This document shows, piece by piece, positions 53,364-62,305 of a DNA stretch of 64,000 nt. The notes beneath the pieces were generated by a model that saw nothing but the letters and a program-made list of their open reading frames with translations, was not told the origin of the DNA and made no database searches. The position numbers were made by a program, and so were the translations under genes. How positions within the stretch are numbered: position 1 is the first letter of the stretch; each line of letters begins with the position of its first letter. This DNA is from Thiomicrorhabdus sp. 6S3-12 (lineage in GTDB: Bacteria; Pseudomonadota; Gammaproteobacteria; Thiomicrospirales; Thiomicrospiraceae), in the NCBI RefSeq assembly GCF_017571475.1, contig NZ_JAGETW010000002.1:229752-293751 (forward strand). Direction: 5' to 3'.

Positions 53364-54047
53364 TTATCGACTTGCCACGACTTTGGTTTCTTTCGGGTCT
53401 TTCTTCTTACCCAGATTCAAATGCGTATGGAAAACAACGATGGTACAGACGCTTTTAACGTTTCCTTCGGTCAAGTTAAAGTTCGCGTTAACCTTATGGT
53501 CGTCAGAACGTAATTCGTTATTACAAGATTCAATCAAATACAGAGGAGATACCCGTTCATTGATTGATTCGAACAAACGCAATAAATCTTCTTCATGCTG
53601 AAGTTCCATGGTCAGCTTGATACGGCTGAAATAGAACATTTTCTGCGGGACCTGAATGGTTTTGAATAACGAGCTGCTCAGAGGTTTTTCCGGCAAAAAT
53701 TCAAAACTGAACTTAGGCATCAGATATCCCTGTTTGAGCTTAATCAGGTTATCCGCCCAGAAAACGCGATCCTGTTTCTTCACCAGACCTTTTTTCATCA
53801 GCTCGGCATATTTCTCACCATACTGCTGGAAGAGGCGAACCTGCTGTTCCAAAAAGGTCACTTCGCTCTTCAACTGATTAAGCTTGGCAATTTTCGGCTG
53901 CGCTTGCGCTTTAAGATCCTTGCTTAACTCGTCAAAACCGTACCAGGCCCCACCGATTGCTGCGACCAAAAGAACGAGGACAATCAACAGGTTCCGAAAG
54001 AAACGCTTAAAAAAGGGATCTTGGACAATATTATTTAGACTCGCCAT
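53364..54047 (-). CDS. MSHA biogenesis MshJ-like (PilO-like) membrane protein
   Basis: A 227-residue bitopic protein with one N-terminal helix (about 18-40), then a coiled coil (55-95) and a small periplasmic domain, the layout of PilO/GspM/MshJ. It overlaps the mshI-like gene by 17 bases. In the machine this protein pairs with the PilN-like partner and links the cytoplasmic ATPase to the secretin. Assigned by topology and gene order. Confidence 0.72.
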   Translation of the reverse strand: MASLNNIVQDPFFKRFFRNLLIVLVLLVAAIGGAWYGFDELSKDLKAQAQPKIAKLNQLKSEVTFLEQQVRLFQQYGEKYAELMKKGLVKKQDRVFWADNLIKLKQGYLMPKFSFEFLPEKPLSSSLFKTIQVPQKMFYFSRIKLTMELQHEEDLLRLFESINERVSPLYLIESCNNELRSDDHKVNANFNLTEGNVKSVCTIVVFHTHLNLGKKKDPKETKVVASR

Positions 54048-55596
54048 CTTTAACCCTCAAAGTTATGCTGAAAGGCAGAGCTTCGACTTCACCTTCATCC
54101 GTATTAATTTTGGTTGCCTGCTTCAAATTACGGTTCAATGGTTCTTCATCCAAGGAAACCGACTCAATGTTTTTCAATTTTTTGAGGTCATCGACCAGAG
54201 CATCCACCCAGTAAACCGGCTTTCTGTAGGTTTCATAAAACGGGAAAACCCAGCCTTCGATGGCGATTTCATGCCGTTGGCTGTCCATTGCCTGAAGGTT
54301 TTTCCAATTCATGTCTTTGAGTTGAATATTCGGATGGCGTTTTAAGGTTTCGCTGAAATCCTGAATATTAAAACCAACCAGTCTGTCGACACGCAGACTC
54401 AGAACCGCTTCTGAAAACTCAACCGAAGCTTTGATCTGCTGGGCGTCGTCCTGGAGCTTGACCAGCTCGGTCAAACGCTGCTTTTCTCTCTCGTGCGCCA
54501 CGATATTTTGATCAAGCAATCCCAGTTTTTGCCAGTTCAGATAGTTATCAACCGAATTCACTAAGACAAACGCCAGCCCACCGAGAAGAAGCGCTATATT
54601 AACCGCATACAGACTTTTACGCGCCAGCTGGAAGTTTTGCAAGCGTTCAATATAAGGCGTGCTATAAAAGCCTTTGAGTGAATGGTTGAAAAGGAAATCA
54701 ACCGCCGCCTGTTCGGAATAGCAGCGGGCTTCTTCATTGCAATATTGCAGCCCTCCGCCCAACTCTTTGTAGGTCTTTTTCGCAAAGTAGAAGTTATTAC
54801 CCCATGAACCGCGAATGATCCCGTTTTCACGACAATCTTCTTCGATATCCTTTAAAACGGCCTCATTCTCATCAAGAAAGATCAGACCAATAGGATGATT
54901 GAACGGGATAATTTTCTGGTTGTACACATAGGTAATCGCCAACTTGGTCTCTTCAAGAAGCGCTTTATGAATCTCGTCCGCCTGCTTAAACTCCTCTTCA
55001 ATCTGTACCGGGCGACTTAAACGCATCTGGCCGCCGTGGAAGAAAGTCTGTCGGTAATTTCTTTCTGAGTGACGGGAAATAATCAGAAAAGGAAGCTGTT
55101 CCTGTTCTTTAGATAATTTAAGTTCAGGCTTAACGACACTGCGGAAATACTCCTGCAGCAGGAACGGTTTGGAATAAATCCCTTTAATTAAAACCTGTGC
55201 GGCTTCAAGACTGTTCAAAAAACGTGTTAGCTTGAACGAATCGCTGATGGTAGCAGAAAGAATCAACTCCTCTTTACGCCCTTCGTCCGATTTACGATTC
55301 TGATTCGTTGAATGAACTTCGGAGAGCGCGATATTCTCGCCCATCAAACGTTCGCGGCGACGTTTCAGAAGCGCGCTCTTCTCCCAAGGCATCACTTTCG
55401 GAACCCATTCGAAGAAAAGGTCTTCATCCACCAGATCAAGCAGAAGCATCACCTCGCTTTTGGCAGAAAGCCCGGAAATGAAGAGATCAATCTGCGCGAT
55501 ATCGTCCCATTCAAATGTTTCGACTTCCTCTCCGACTTCCCTTACATTTTTGTAAGCCTTAAAGCCGGATTCAGTAACATAAAGTACATATTGCAT
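54031..55596 (-). CDS. MSHA biogenesis MshI-like (PilM-PilN-like) protein
   Basis: A 521-residue protein: a large cytoplasmic part (1-325), one membrane helix at about 332-352 (VNIALLLGGLAFVLVNSV), a coiled coil and a periplasmic end. This fits MshI, in which a PilM-like cytoplasmic domain and PilN are fused. No clear actin-like ATP motif is visible. The start is ATG 55596, one base after the stop of the 34-codon mshG-like frame (TAATATG); a longer reading to 55644 would run across that frame. Confidence 0.68.
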   Translation of the reverse strand: MQYVLYVTESGFKAYKNVREVGEEVETFEWDDIAQIDLFISGLSAKSEVMLLLDLVDEDLFFEWVPKVMPWEKSALLKRRRERLMGENIALSEVHSTNQNRKSDEGRKEELILSATISDSFKLTRFLNSLEAAQVLIKGIYSKPFLLQEYFRSVVKPELKLSKEQEQLPFLIISRHSERNYRQTFFHGGQMRLSRPVQIEEEFKQADEIHKALLEETKLAITYVYNQKIIPFNHPIGLIFLDENEAVLKDIEEDCRENGIIRGSWGNNFYFAKKTYKELGGGLQYCNEEARCYSEQAAVDFLFNHSLKGFYSTPYIERLQNFQLARKSLYAVNIALLLGGLAFVLVNSVDNYLNWQKLGLLDQNIVAHEREKQRLTELVKLQDDAQQIKASVEFSEAVLSLRVDRLVGFNIQDFSETLKRHPNIQLKDMNWKNLQAMDSQRHEIAIEGWVFPFYETYRKPVYWVDALVDDLKKLKNIESVSLDEEPLNRNLKQATKINTDEGEVEALPFSITLRVKDGESK

Positions 55597-55597
55597 A

Positions 55598-55702
55598 TTA
55601 TTGTACCTGCGAAATAGTATCGTAAATCGGACCGAGAACGGCAATTAAGACCCAGCCAACGATAAAGCCGATGATAATGGTTAAAAATAGTTCGATCATC
55701 AT
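55598..55702 (-). CDS. 34-codon frame duplicating the MshG C-terminus
   Basis: A short frame (ATG 55702 to TAA 55598) encodes a single membrane helix whose sequence matches the last 32 residues of MshG, 26 of them identical, including GFIVGW, IAVLGPIYDTISQVQ. Thirteen of the 26 conserved residues use a different synonymous codon, so the copy is old and was under protein-level selection. The mshG stop lies 31 bases upstream and the mshI-like start 1 base downstream. There is no strong ribosome binding site. It may be a translated microprotein or the tail of a lost second mshG. Confidence 0.6.
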   Translation of the reverse strand: MMIELFLTIIIGFIVGWVLIAVLGPIYDTISQVQ

Positions 55703-55733
55703 GCCAAATATGACCCGTGGTATTGTCCGACGA

Positions 55734-56939
55734 TCATAGTTGAACCTGAGAAATCGTGTCGTAAATCGGACCTAGTACTGCAATCATAATCCAACCTACA
55801 ATAAATCCCATGATCACGGTCAAAAGCGGTTCAATTGTTGGCTCGATTTTTTCAATCAGTTCTTTCGCTTCACGGTCATAGAAATAACTGACGTTCTTTA
55901 AAGCGACATCCATCTTACCGGTTAACTCTCCGGACTTGATCATACGCACTGCCATCATAGGGAAGGCATCGGAATCCCGGAATGAAACCCAGATCTCTTT
56001 ACCGTCCTCGATCATATTGACGGCATTCAGGAAATTCGTTTCCAGAAACTTATTACCCGCGGTCATACTGGCCATTCGCAGACTTTCAGGAAAGCTGACA
56101 CCGGCACCGTACATAACCGACAGAGAGTTGGCTACGCGTGCCAGTTTCAATTTATGCAAGACGACGCCGATAATGGGAATCTTCAAATGAAACTCGTCCG
56201 ATTTGAGCTTGAATTCCGGAGATTGTTTGCGCCACCAGGAATAGACAAATACGAAGATTACCGGCGCCATCATCAGCTCAAGAATATATGTTTGGATAAA
56301 GTCTGAAGTGGCAATCAAAGCGACTGTCGCAAAACCGATTTCCCCACCCATTGAGGTAATAAAGCCCAATAGCTCCGGTACCACAAACAACATCATCAGG
56401 ATAACAACCGCGATAACAACGGTAGCCACAATGGCCGGGTAGATCATGACCTTCTTCGCCTTGGAAGCCAGTTCGTCTTCCCACTTCATCATATTACCGA
56501 GATCGCGCAGAATGTCTTCCAGCTTACCGGTTTTTTCACCCACCGAGACTAGAGAGATATACACCTGACCAAATTCTTTTTCGAAATCAGCCAGTGACTC
56601 GGAAAAGGTATTCCCCCCTTCCATCGACTCGTAAATATTGGCCAGCATCTCTTTAGCTGCGTCATTTTCAAAGGAGTCTTTCATATCCTCGATGATTTCC
56701 ATCAGAGGAACACCCGCTTCAAGCATCTGCTCAAGCTGGAAAGTAATCGTGATAATGTCGCGTTTCTTGATTTTAGACCCAAAAGAAAGCGATAAGCCTT
56801 TACCCTGTTGACGGTAACTCAAGAGGTCAATTTGCGACTTTTTCAGCTTTTGCTCAAGATCCTGCTCATTGTTCGCCGGCATGACGCCCGAGACACGCTT
56901 ACCAAGCTGATTGATCCCTGTGTAATTATAGTTTTGCAT
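55734..56939 (-). CDS. mshG: MSHA pilus inner-membrane platform protein MshG (GspF/PilC family)
   Basis: A 401-residue type II secretion F family protein with two repeats of the GspF domain and membrane helices at about 170-190, 215-235 and 375-395. VSVGEKTGKLEDIL and MIKSGELTGKMD are the paired family motifs. It anchors the assembly ATPase MshE and takes up pilin. ATG 56939 has AAGGAG upstream and follows mshE by 10 bases. Confidence 0.93.
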   Translation of the reverse strand: MQNYNYTGINQLGKRVSGVMPANNEQDLEQKLKKSQIDLLSYRQQGKGLSLSFGSKIKKRDIITITFQLEQMLEAGVPLMEIIEDMKDSFENDAAKEMLANIYESMEGGNTFSESLADFEKEFGQVYISLVSVGEKTGKLEDILRDLGNMMKWEDELASKAKKVMIYPAIVATVVIAVVILMMLFVVPELLGFITSMGGEIGFATVALIATSDFIQTYILELMMAPVIFVFVYSWWRKQSPEFKLKSDEFHLKIPIIGVVLHKLKLARVANSLSVMYGAGVSFPESLRMASMTAGNKFLETNFLNAVNMIEDGKEIWVSFRDSDAFPMMAVRMIKSGELTGKMDVALKNVSYFYDREAKELIEKIEPTIEPLLTVIMGFIVGWIMIAVLGPIYDTISQVQL

Positions 56940-56949
56940 CGATTGCTCC

Positions 56950-58635
56950 TTACAACAGCTCAGTCAAGTCAACAACACGGCTGACTTCATCCAAAGTCGT
57001 GTCTCCTTTCTTGACCCAGTTAATGCCGGCATGTGCCATATCGATAAACCCTTTTTCCTTTGCCTTATTTAAAATGGCGTGCTGTGAAGCACCTTCCAAT
57101 AAGAGATCATCCATTTCACCGTTAAAACGCATGGTTTCCAACAGAGCCAAACGGCCTTTATATCCGACACCATTACACTTGGTGCAGCCTTTCGGGTGAT
57201 ACAGAGTAATGTCTTCATCCGGCTCAAGGCCCAATAGCTTTTTCTCGAACGACTCGGGCTGGTATGGTTCTTTGCACTGACTGCAGAGTTTACGTACCAA
57301 TCGCTGAGCGACAATACCGATAATATTTCCGGATAGAATCGAACGCGATACACCAATATCCAAAAGACGGGGAATCGCACCAATGGCCGAGTTAGTATGC
57401 AAAGTCGCGAATACCTGGTGCCCCGTCATCGCCGCACGCAAGGCCATTTCCGCGGTTTCCCCGTCTCGAATCTCACCGATCAGAATAATATCCGGATCCT
57501 GACGCAACAGCGAACGTATCCCTGCGGCAAAATCCATCCCGATCTCTTCATTAACAGGCGTCTGACGTATCAACGACATCGGGTATTCGACAGGATCTTC
57601 CAAAGTCATGATATTGACGCCCATATCATTCAACTCATTCAAAATCGAATAAAGCGTCGTCGTTTTACCGGAACCGGTCGGCCCTGTAACCAGGAATATT
57701 CCCGTCGGACGAGCGATCATTAATTTCAAGTCGTGATAGGCTTCTTCGGCCAGTCCTAGTTTATCAAGAGGAACAATCCCCTTTTCACGGTCGAGGATAC
57801 GTAACACGAAGTTCTCACCGTGAGTACAGGGCAGAGAGGAGACACGGAAATCGATTCTTCTCCCTTGAACCACCAGAGTCATTCGACCATCTTGAGGTAG
57901 CCTCTGCTCGGTCAAATCCAGATTGGACATAACTTTCAAACGTACGACTAAGCCGGACCAGAACATCTTATGCAGCAGGCGGATCTCCTGCAGTACGCCA
58001 TCAATACGGTAACGGATGCGAATATAGTCTTCTTCAGGCTCAAAGTGGATATCCGAGGCATTGCGCTTAACCGCATCTGTCAACAGGTTATCCACAAGTC
58101 GGACCATTGGTTGGGCATACTCGTTCGAGTTGCTGGTCGCCGTCATATCGACTTGACCGGTCTCAAGCTCCTTTAATATGCCCTCGATCGATAACTCATA
58201 GCCATAATAGTTATCAATCGCATTTTGTATTTCCGCCTCTACAACCAGTACCGGTTCAATACGCACATCACTGCGTTGCAGATGACGTCTCAATTTGTCC
58301 AGAACCAGAATATCGCCCGGGTTCGACATACCGACCTTAAGTACATTGTCGGATAAACTGATCGGCATTAATGTGTAGTTGTGGGCAAAGGTTTCTGAAA
58401 CCAGCGAAATCGCTTTTGGATCCGGAACAACATCCTTTAAGCTCATGGCGGTAAAACCGCCATAGGTCCCTACGACTTCACGCAGTGTATCAACACTGAT
58501 AAAGCCCATACCGACCAGTGTTTCGCCCAGCTTTTGACCGTTTCGCTTCTGTTCAGTTAAAGCGATATTTAACTGATCGCGAGTAATGTAGCCATCGCGT
58601 ATTAAACGCTCACCGAGACGCTCCGGATATTGCAT
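56950..58635 (-). CDS. mshE: MSHA pilus assembly ATPase MshE (GspE/PilB family)
   Basis: A hexameric secretion ATPase of 561 residues. The N-terminal MshEN domain (ERLGERLIRDGYITRDQLNIAL), known to bind c-di-GMP in Vibrio MshE, is followed by the Walker A motif GPTGSGKTTTLYS around residue 317, the Asp box and Walker B (DIILIGEIRDGETAEMA), and a tetracysteine zinc site CSQC...CTKC. The start ATG 58635 shares one base with the mshN stop (TGATG), with GGAG upstream. Confidence 0.95.
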   Translation of the reverse strand: MQYPERLGERLIRDGYITRDQLNIALTEQKRNGQKLGETLVGMGFISVDTLREVVGTYGGFTAMSLKDVVPDPKAISLVSETFAHNYTLMPISLSDNVLKVGMSNPGDILVLDKLRRHLQRSDVRIEPVLVVEAEIQNAIDNYYGYELSIEGILKELETGQVDMTATSNSNEYAQPMVRLVDNLLTDAVKRNASDIHFEPEEDYIRIRYRIDGVLQEIRLLHKMFWSGLVVRLKVMSNLDLTEQRLPQDGRMTLVVQGRRIDFRVSSLPCTHGENFVLRILDREKGIVPLDKLGLAEEAYHDLKLMIARPTGIFLVTGPTGSGKTTTLYSILNELNDMGVNIMTLEDPVEYPMSLIRQTPVNEEIGMDFAAGIRSLLRQDPDIILIGEIRDGETAEMALRAAMTGHQVFATLHTNSAIGAIPRLLDIGVSRSILSGNIIGIVAQRLVRKLCSQCKEPYQPESFEKKLLGLEPDEDITLYHPKGCTKCNGVGYKGRLALLETMRFNGEMDDLLLEGASQHAILNKAKEKGFIDMAHAGINWVKKGDTTLDEVSRVVDLTELL

Positions 58636-60587
58636 CAAGGCTCCATCAAACTGTGCTGTTTCAGAATGACCAAACGCTCTTTAATTGCAGACTGGTCAAT
58701 CGCTGTCGTGCTATTTGCATAAACAAGAGCCTGGGTATAGTAATCCGCAGCCAATTTATACTTGTTCAGATGATCCAGACTAATCGCCAGATTCATCAAA
58801 TACACCGCTTGATTCGATTCAATTGAAACAGCATTGAAATACGACTCCTGAGCCTTGAACCAATCTTGTTTGCGAGCCATGAAGTTTCCTAAAGCATTTT
58901 GCAGGACAGCAGATTTAGGATTTCTTTCCGCAAGCTCTGTCAATTGCTGCAACCAATCATCGGTCGGAGCCGTAACAGAATTTGCAATTTCTGCGACCGC
59001 TTCTAGAGCAAACGGATTGCCTGGAGCGAGCTTAAGAACCTGCAAATAGGTTTCAACGGACGTGGACGGATCCCCAAGTGCATTTTGCGAAGCCGCCAAC
59101 CCGATTAGCGCTTTGATATTTTGCGGATCACGCTCCGAAACAGCCTTAAAAGCATCTTGCGCATTTTGCCATTCGCCCCGCTGATAATATTCATACCCCT
59201 GCACCAGCTGCTGTTGTGAAGGCGTCAGTGCTTTTGAACGCGTAATCATAGCCGCTTTGGCAGCAGGCTTAGGCTGAATAATCGTTGAGTTGACAGTATT
59301 GAGGACCAATACCTTGTCAGTTGTTCTCAGCGGCTTCGCTTTAGGCTCAGATTTTGTCGAAACCGCTTTAGAAGATTTCGATACGCCACTCGAACTGGTC
59401 GCTTTTGTCACCGATCGGGCTGGTTTGACAGCATTCGTAGATGCAATCGACTGATCAGAAGTTTGACTATCAATCGCCGTGGTTTCCTGTGTTTCATTTG
59501 AAGCCGGTTCCATTGTAGAATCGGCCATAACAGTGTCACCGTTTAAGCCATCCACCTTATCCGATTCAGTATCAACCTGTTCAGGAATTTTAGGCAGCTC
59601 AACTTGAATCGGCGTAATTTTATATTTATCAAAACTTGCTTCAAGCGCCTGGTTTTGCTGATCGAAATAGAAAGCCGTGTATAGACCGATACAAACAAAT
59701 GCCGTTAAGGAAGTTAAAGCCAGCAACGTTTTCGGATTGCTCAATAAACCGCCTGTTGAGTAAGGTTTACTATGCGCATTTTTGGTCAATACAGAGTTCT
59801 TGGCGAGTTTTCGTTCTTCCTCGCTACTCTCAGCTCCCTGATTTACGGCACTAGCCGCAACTTCTTTCTTACTCGCCTCTCCATCGGGAACATAAGCAGG
59901 AAGCTGCTCAAGACCCCACTCGAAACTGTCGTCCTCAGATTTGGCCTCTTTAACCTTGCTGTCATCAACCTGCTTTGCAGTCGTTTCCTTTTCAGCTGAA
60001 GCGGGTTTAGCAGAGTTCATAACAGGTGACAAATCAGGTTCAGGCAAAGAATCTTCATCAAGCGAACCAGTTTCAATTACCGGTAAATCTGTAGATTTGC
60101 TTGATTCTGGATTTGCGCTTGTAGGCTGTGATAATTTTTCCACTTCAGAATCAGACACGTCTTCAGTAGGGATGGAAAAATTAAGCTTAGTCGCAGGAGG
60201 CGTTTGCTGACGGGCTTCCAACTCAACATCATCGATCGAATTGCTTTCCTGAGCTGAGTAGATATTACCTCTCACCGGGGTTGCCGCCGATTCAGGTTCC
60301 TGAATAAGTTCATCAAGATCTCGCGAGCCACTTGTTTGTACAGGTGTTGCTGGCTCGAGTTTCAAAGAAACCGTAGCCTCAGGCACAGAGGGTTCTCCGG
60401 TTTCCGGTGCAGAAGAAGCAGTCTCAGGAGCGCTATCAATCTCTCCCGGAACGCCTTCTGAAGAAAATGAGCTGTTCGTTTCCGAGGGGTCTTTTTCACT
60501 TGGAGAGGACTCAACCTCAGACTCCTTGGCAGCTAACTTGTTCTTTTCTTCAGCTGCTTTTTTTAAAGCTTCAAGTAATACACTCAC
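58635..60587 (-). CDS. mshN: MSHA biogenesis MshN-like protein (TPR, bitopic)
   Basis: A 650-residue protein. The first 285 residues are acidic, Ser/Glu/Pro-rich and probably disordered, apart from an N-terminal helix. A single membrane helix lies at about 288-310 (LLALTSLTAFVCIGLYTAF), then a second low-complexity region, and TPR repeats from about 450 to the end. MshN in Vibrio has the same plan but is shorter. The start is GTG at 60587. Located between mshL and mshE as in other MSHA loci. Confidence 0.8.
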   Translation of the reverse strand: MSVLLEALKKAAEEKNKLAAKESEVESSPSEKDPSETNSSFSSEGVPGEIDSAPETASSAPETGEPSVPEATVSLKLEPATPVQTSGSRDLDELIQEPESAATPVRGNIYSAQESNSIDDVELEARQQTPPATKLNFSIPTEDVSDSEVEKLSQPTSANPESSKSTDLPVIETGSLDEDSLPEPDLSPVMNSAKPASAEKETTAKQVDDSKVKEAKSEDDSFEWGLEQLPAYVPDGEASKKEVAASAVNQGAESSEEERKLAKNSVLTKNAHSKPYSTGGLLSNPKTLLALTSLTAFVCIGLYTAFYFDQQNQALEASFDKYKITPIQVELPKIPEQVDTESDKVDGLNGDTVMADSTMEPASNETQETTAIDSQTSDQSIASTNAVKPARSVTKATSSSGVSKSSKAVSTKSEPKAKPLRTTDKVLVLNTVNSTIIQPKPAAKAAMITRSKALTPSQQQLVQGYEYYQRGEWQNAQDAFKAVSERDPQNIKALIGLAASQNALGDPSTSVETYLQVLKLAPGNPFALEAVAEIANSVTAPTDDWLQQLTELAERNPKSAVLQNALGNFMARKQDWFKAQESYFNAVSIESNQAVYLMNLAISLDHLNKYKLAADYYTQALVYANSTTAIDQSAIKERLVILKQHSLMEP

Positions 60588-60607
60588 ATTTCAACCCTCA
60601 TTGCCGG

Positions 60608-62305
60608 TTACATGCTTTGAGTTTTGAGGAATTGACTCACTGATCGCAAATCGCCGTTATAAACATCCGGGTTATCAATAATAATTGGACGAATAAAGAT
60701 AACTAACTCGCTCTTAGTCGCCTGGTCATCACGGGCAGAGAAAAGATCACCGACATAAGGCGTATCGCTTAACCAAGGAATACCATTTCTGTTATTGGAG
60801 TTTTCATCTTCGATCAAACCTCCAATAATCGCGACCTGACGGTCCTGCAGACGCAAGACGGATGACATCTCTTTTTCCTGAATGATCGGAATAAGACTCT
60901 CAACCCCAGAATTCACTAAGGCCGGGTTAGGATCAGCTACTTGGCCAATTAGACGGGAAAGCGTCGGACGGACATTCAAAGTCACTGTCCCCTCGTCGCT
61001 TACGAAAGGCGTTACGCTCATCGTAAAACCAACCGGAACTGTCTGGACTTCTGTTTCGTAGGTTGTTTGCGAAGTCTGAGTTCCCGTTGTGGTATTCACA
61101 TCAACGGTAAAATAGACTAGGTTGTTAACGACCTTAAGAAGCGCCGTCTGGTTGTTGATCGCCATGATTTTAGGGCTGGAAAGAACTTTGGAATCACCAA
61201 ACTGTTTCAGTAATTTCAAGTTAGCCAAGATATTCCAGTCGCCAGATGCAACAGAACCGGCCGCCCCTAAAGGGTTAACCGTACCAATCGAGAAACCGTC
61301 TGATGGACCGGAAAATGGTGAAGAGAAACTGATCCCACCACTGGAACCAAATGCACTGCTGTTAATCATGGACCAATCAATACCAGCCTGATATTGATCG
61401 TTAAGCGTTACTTCGACAACCGTTGCTTCGATTAACACCTGTTTCTCGGCTCTTTGAGTGACCTGTTCAATATATTTCTTGATCGCGCGGTGTTTTTTAT
61501 CTGTCGTAAAGACCGAGATCACACCAGCTTCTGGGTTCACAACGGTATTCTGAGAAACTTTCTGACTGCCGCCTTTTTTATCCTTTTCCGTTTCAGCAAC
61601 TACTTCTGAAATCGAATAAGGGTCCAATTGAGCAAGTTTCTGGATATTATTATCCAACTGAACCCAGAAATCGTGCTTGGACTCGACTTTCACCTGAGAA
61701 GAACTTCCCTTACCGAGAGTTGAACTTGCCCCGTCCACAGAGGACGAAACATTCATTTTCATATCAATACTATCCGTACTGGTTTTAGTAATATTGACAT
61801 AATCCACTTTATAGTTGCGCCACTCAGGTACATCCGGACGGATTTTAATGACGTTATCACGCATTTCGAAGACGAAATTAGCCTGTTCCGACATGCGATC
61901 TAGAATCTGTTCAAGCGGCTGATTGATAGCGTTAATAGTGACAGTGCCTTCAACACCATTACTGATATCGATTTCTTTTGCCGAATCTTGAGAAATCTGG
62001 AAAAGCAGTTCAGTTACAGGAACTTTAATTGCAGTGATGGAATACAACTCTTTTTGAGTCAGATCTAATGGTGGCAATTTGGCTGTAGACGCGGTCGAAA
62101 TACCAGGGATAGCATTAATATCAGGTTGTTGTTCGGCCATTTGCTGCGGCGAATCAATGTGACCTTTCGGAATAAAATCTTCTGCAACCGGAGGCGCCGG
62201 CGGATCACGCTTGACTGCTGATGTCTCACAACCGGAAATCATTAACAGAGCAATGATCGAACTCGTTAACGTAATGACTTTAAAAGTTTTGTTTCTAACT
62301 AACAT
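60608..62305 (-). CDS. mshL: MSHA pilus secretin MshL (outer-membrane lipoprotein)
   Basis: Forms the outer-membrane channel for the pilus. A 26-residue signal with the lipobox ISGC starts at ATG 62305; an upstream start at 62320 would lengthen the signal. The N-terminal secretin/STN domain (NGVEGTVTINAINQPLEQILDRM) and the C-terminal secretin core (VLIEATVVEV, VLSSPKIMAINNQTA, RDDQATKSELVIFIRP) are clear. Overlaps the end of mshM by 11 bases. Confidence 0.94.
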   Translation of the reverse strand: MLVRNKTFKVITLTSSIIALLMISGCETSAVKRDPPAPPVAEDFIPKGHIDSPQQMAEQQPDINAIPGISTASTAKLPPLDLTQKELYSITAIKVPVTELLFQISQDSAKEIDISNGVEGTVTINAINQPLEQILDRMSEQANFVFEMRDNVIKIRPDVPEWRNYKVDYVNITKTSTDSIDMKMNVSSSVDGASSTLGKGSSSQVKVESKHDFWVQLDNNIQKLAQLDPYSISEVVAETEKDKKGGSQKVSQNTVVNPEAGVISVFTTDKKHRAIKKYIEQVTQRAEKQVLIEATVVEVTLNDQYQAGIDWSMINSSAFGSSGGISFSSPFSGPSDGFSIGTVNPLGAAGSVASGDWNILANLKLLKQFGDSKVLSSPKIMAINNQTALLKVVNNLVYFTVDVNTTTGTQTSQTTYETEVQTVPVGFTMSVTPFVSDEGTVTLNVRPTLSRLIGQVADPNPALVNSGVESLIPIIQEKEMSSVLRLQDRQVAIIGGLIEDENSNNRNGIPWLSDTPYVGDLFSARDDQATKSELVIFIRPIIIDNPDVYNGDLRSVSQFLKTQSM

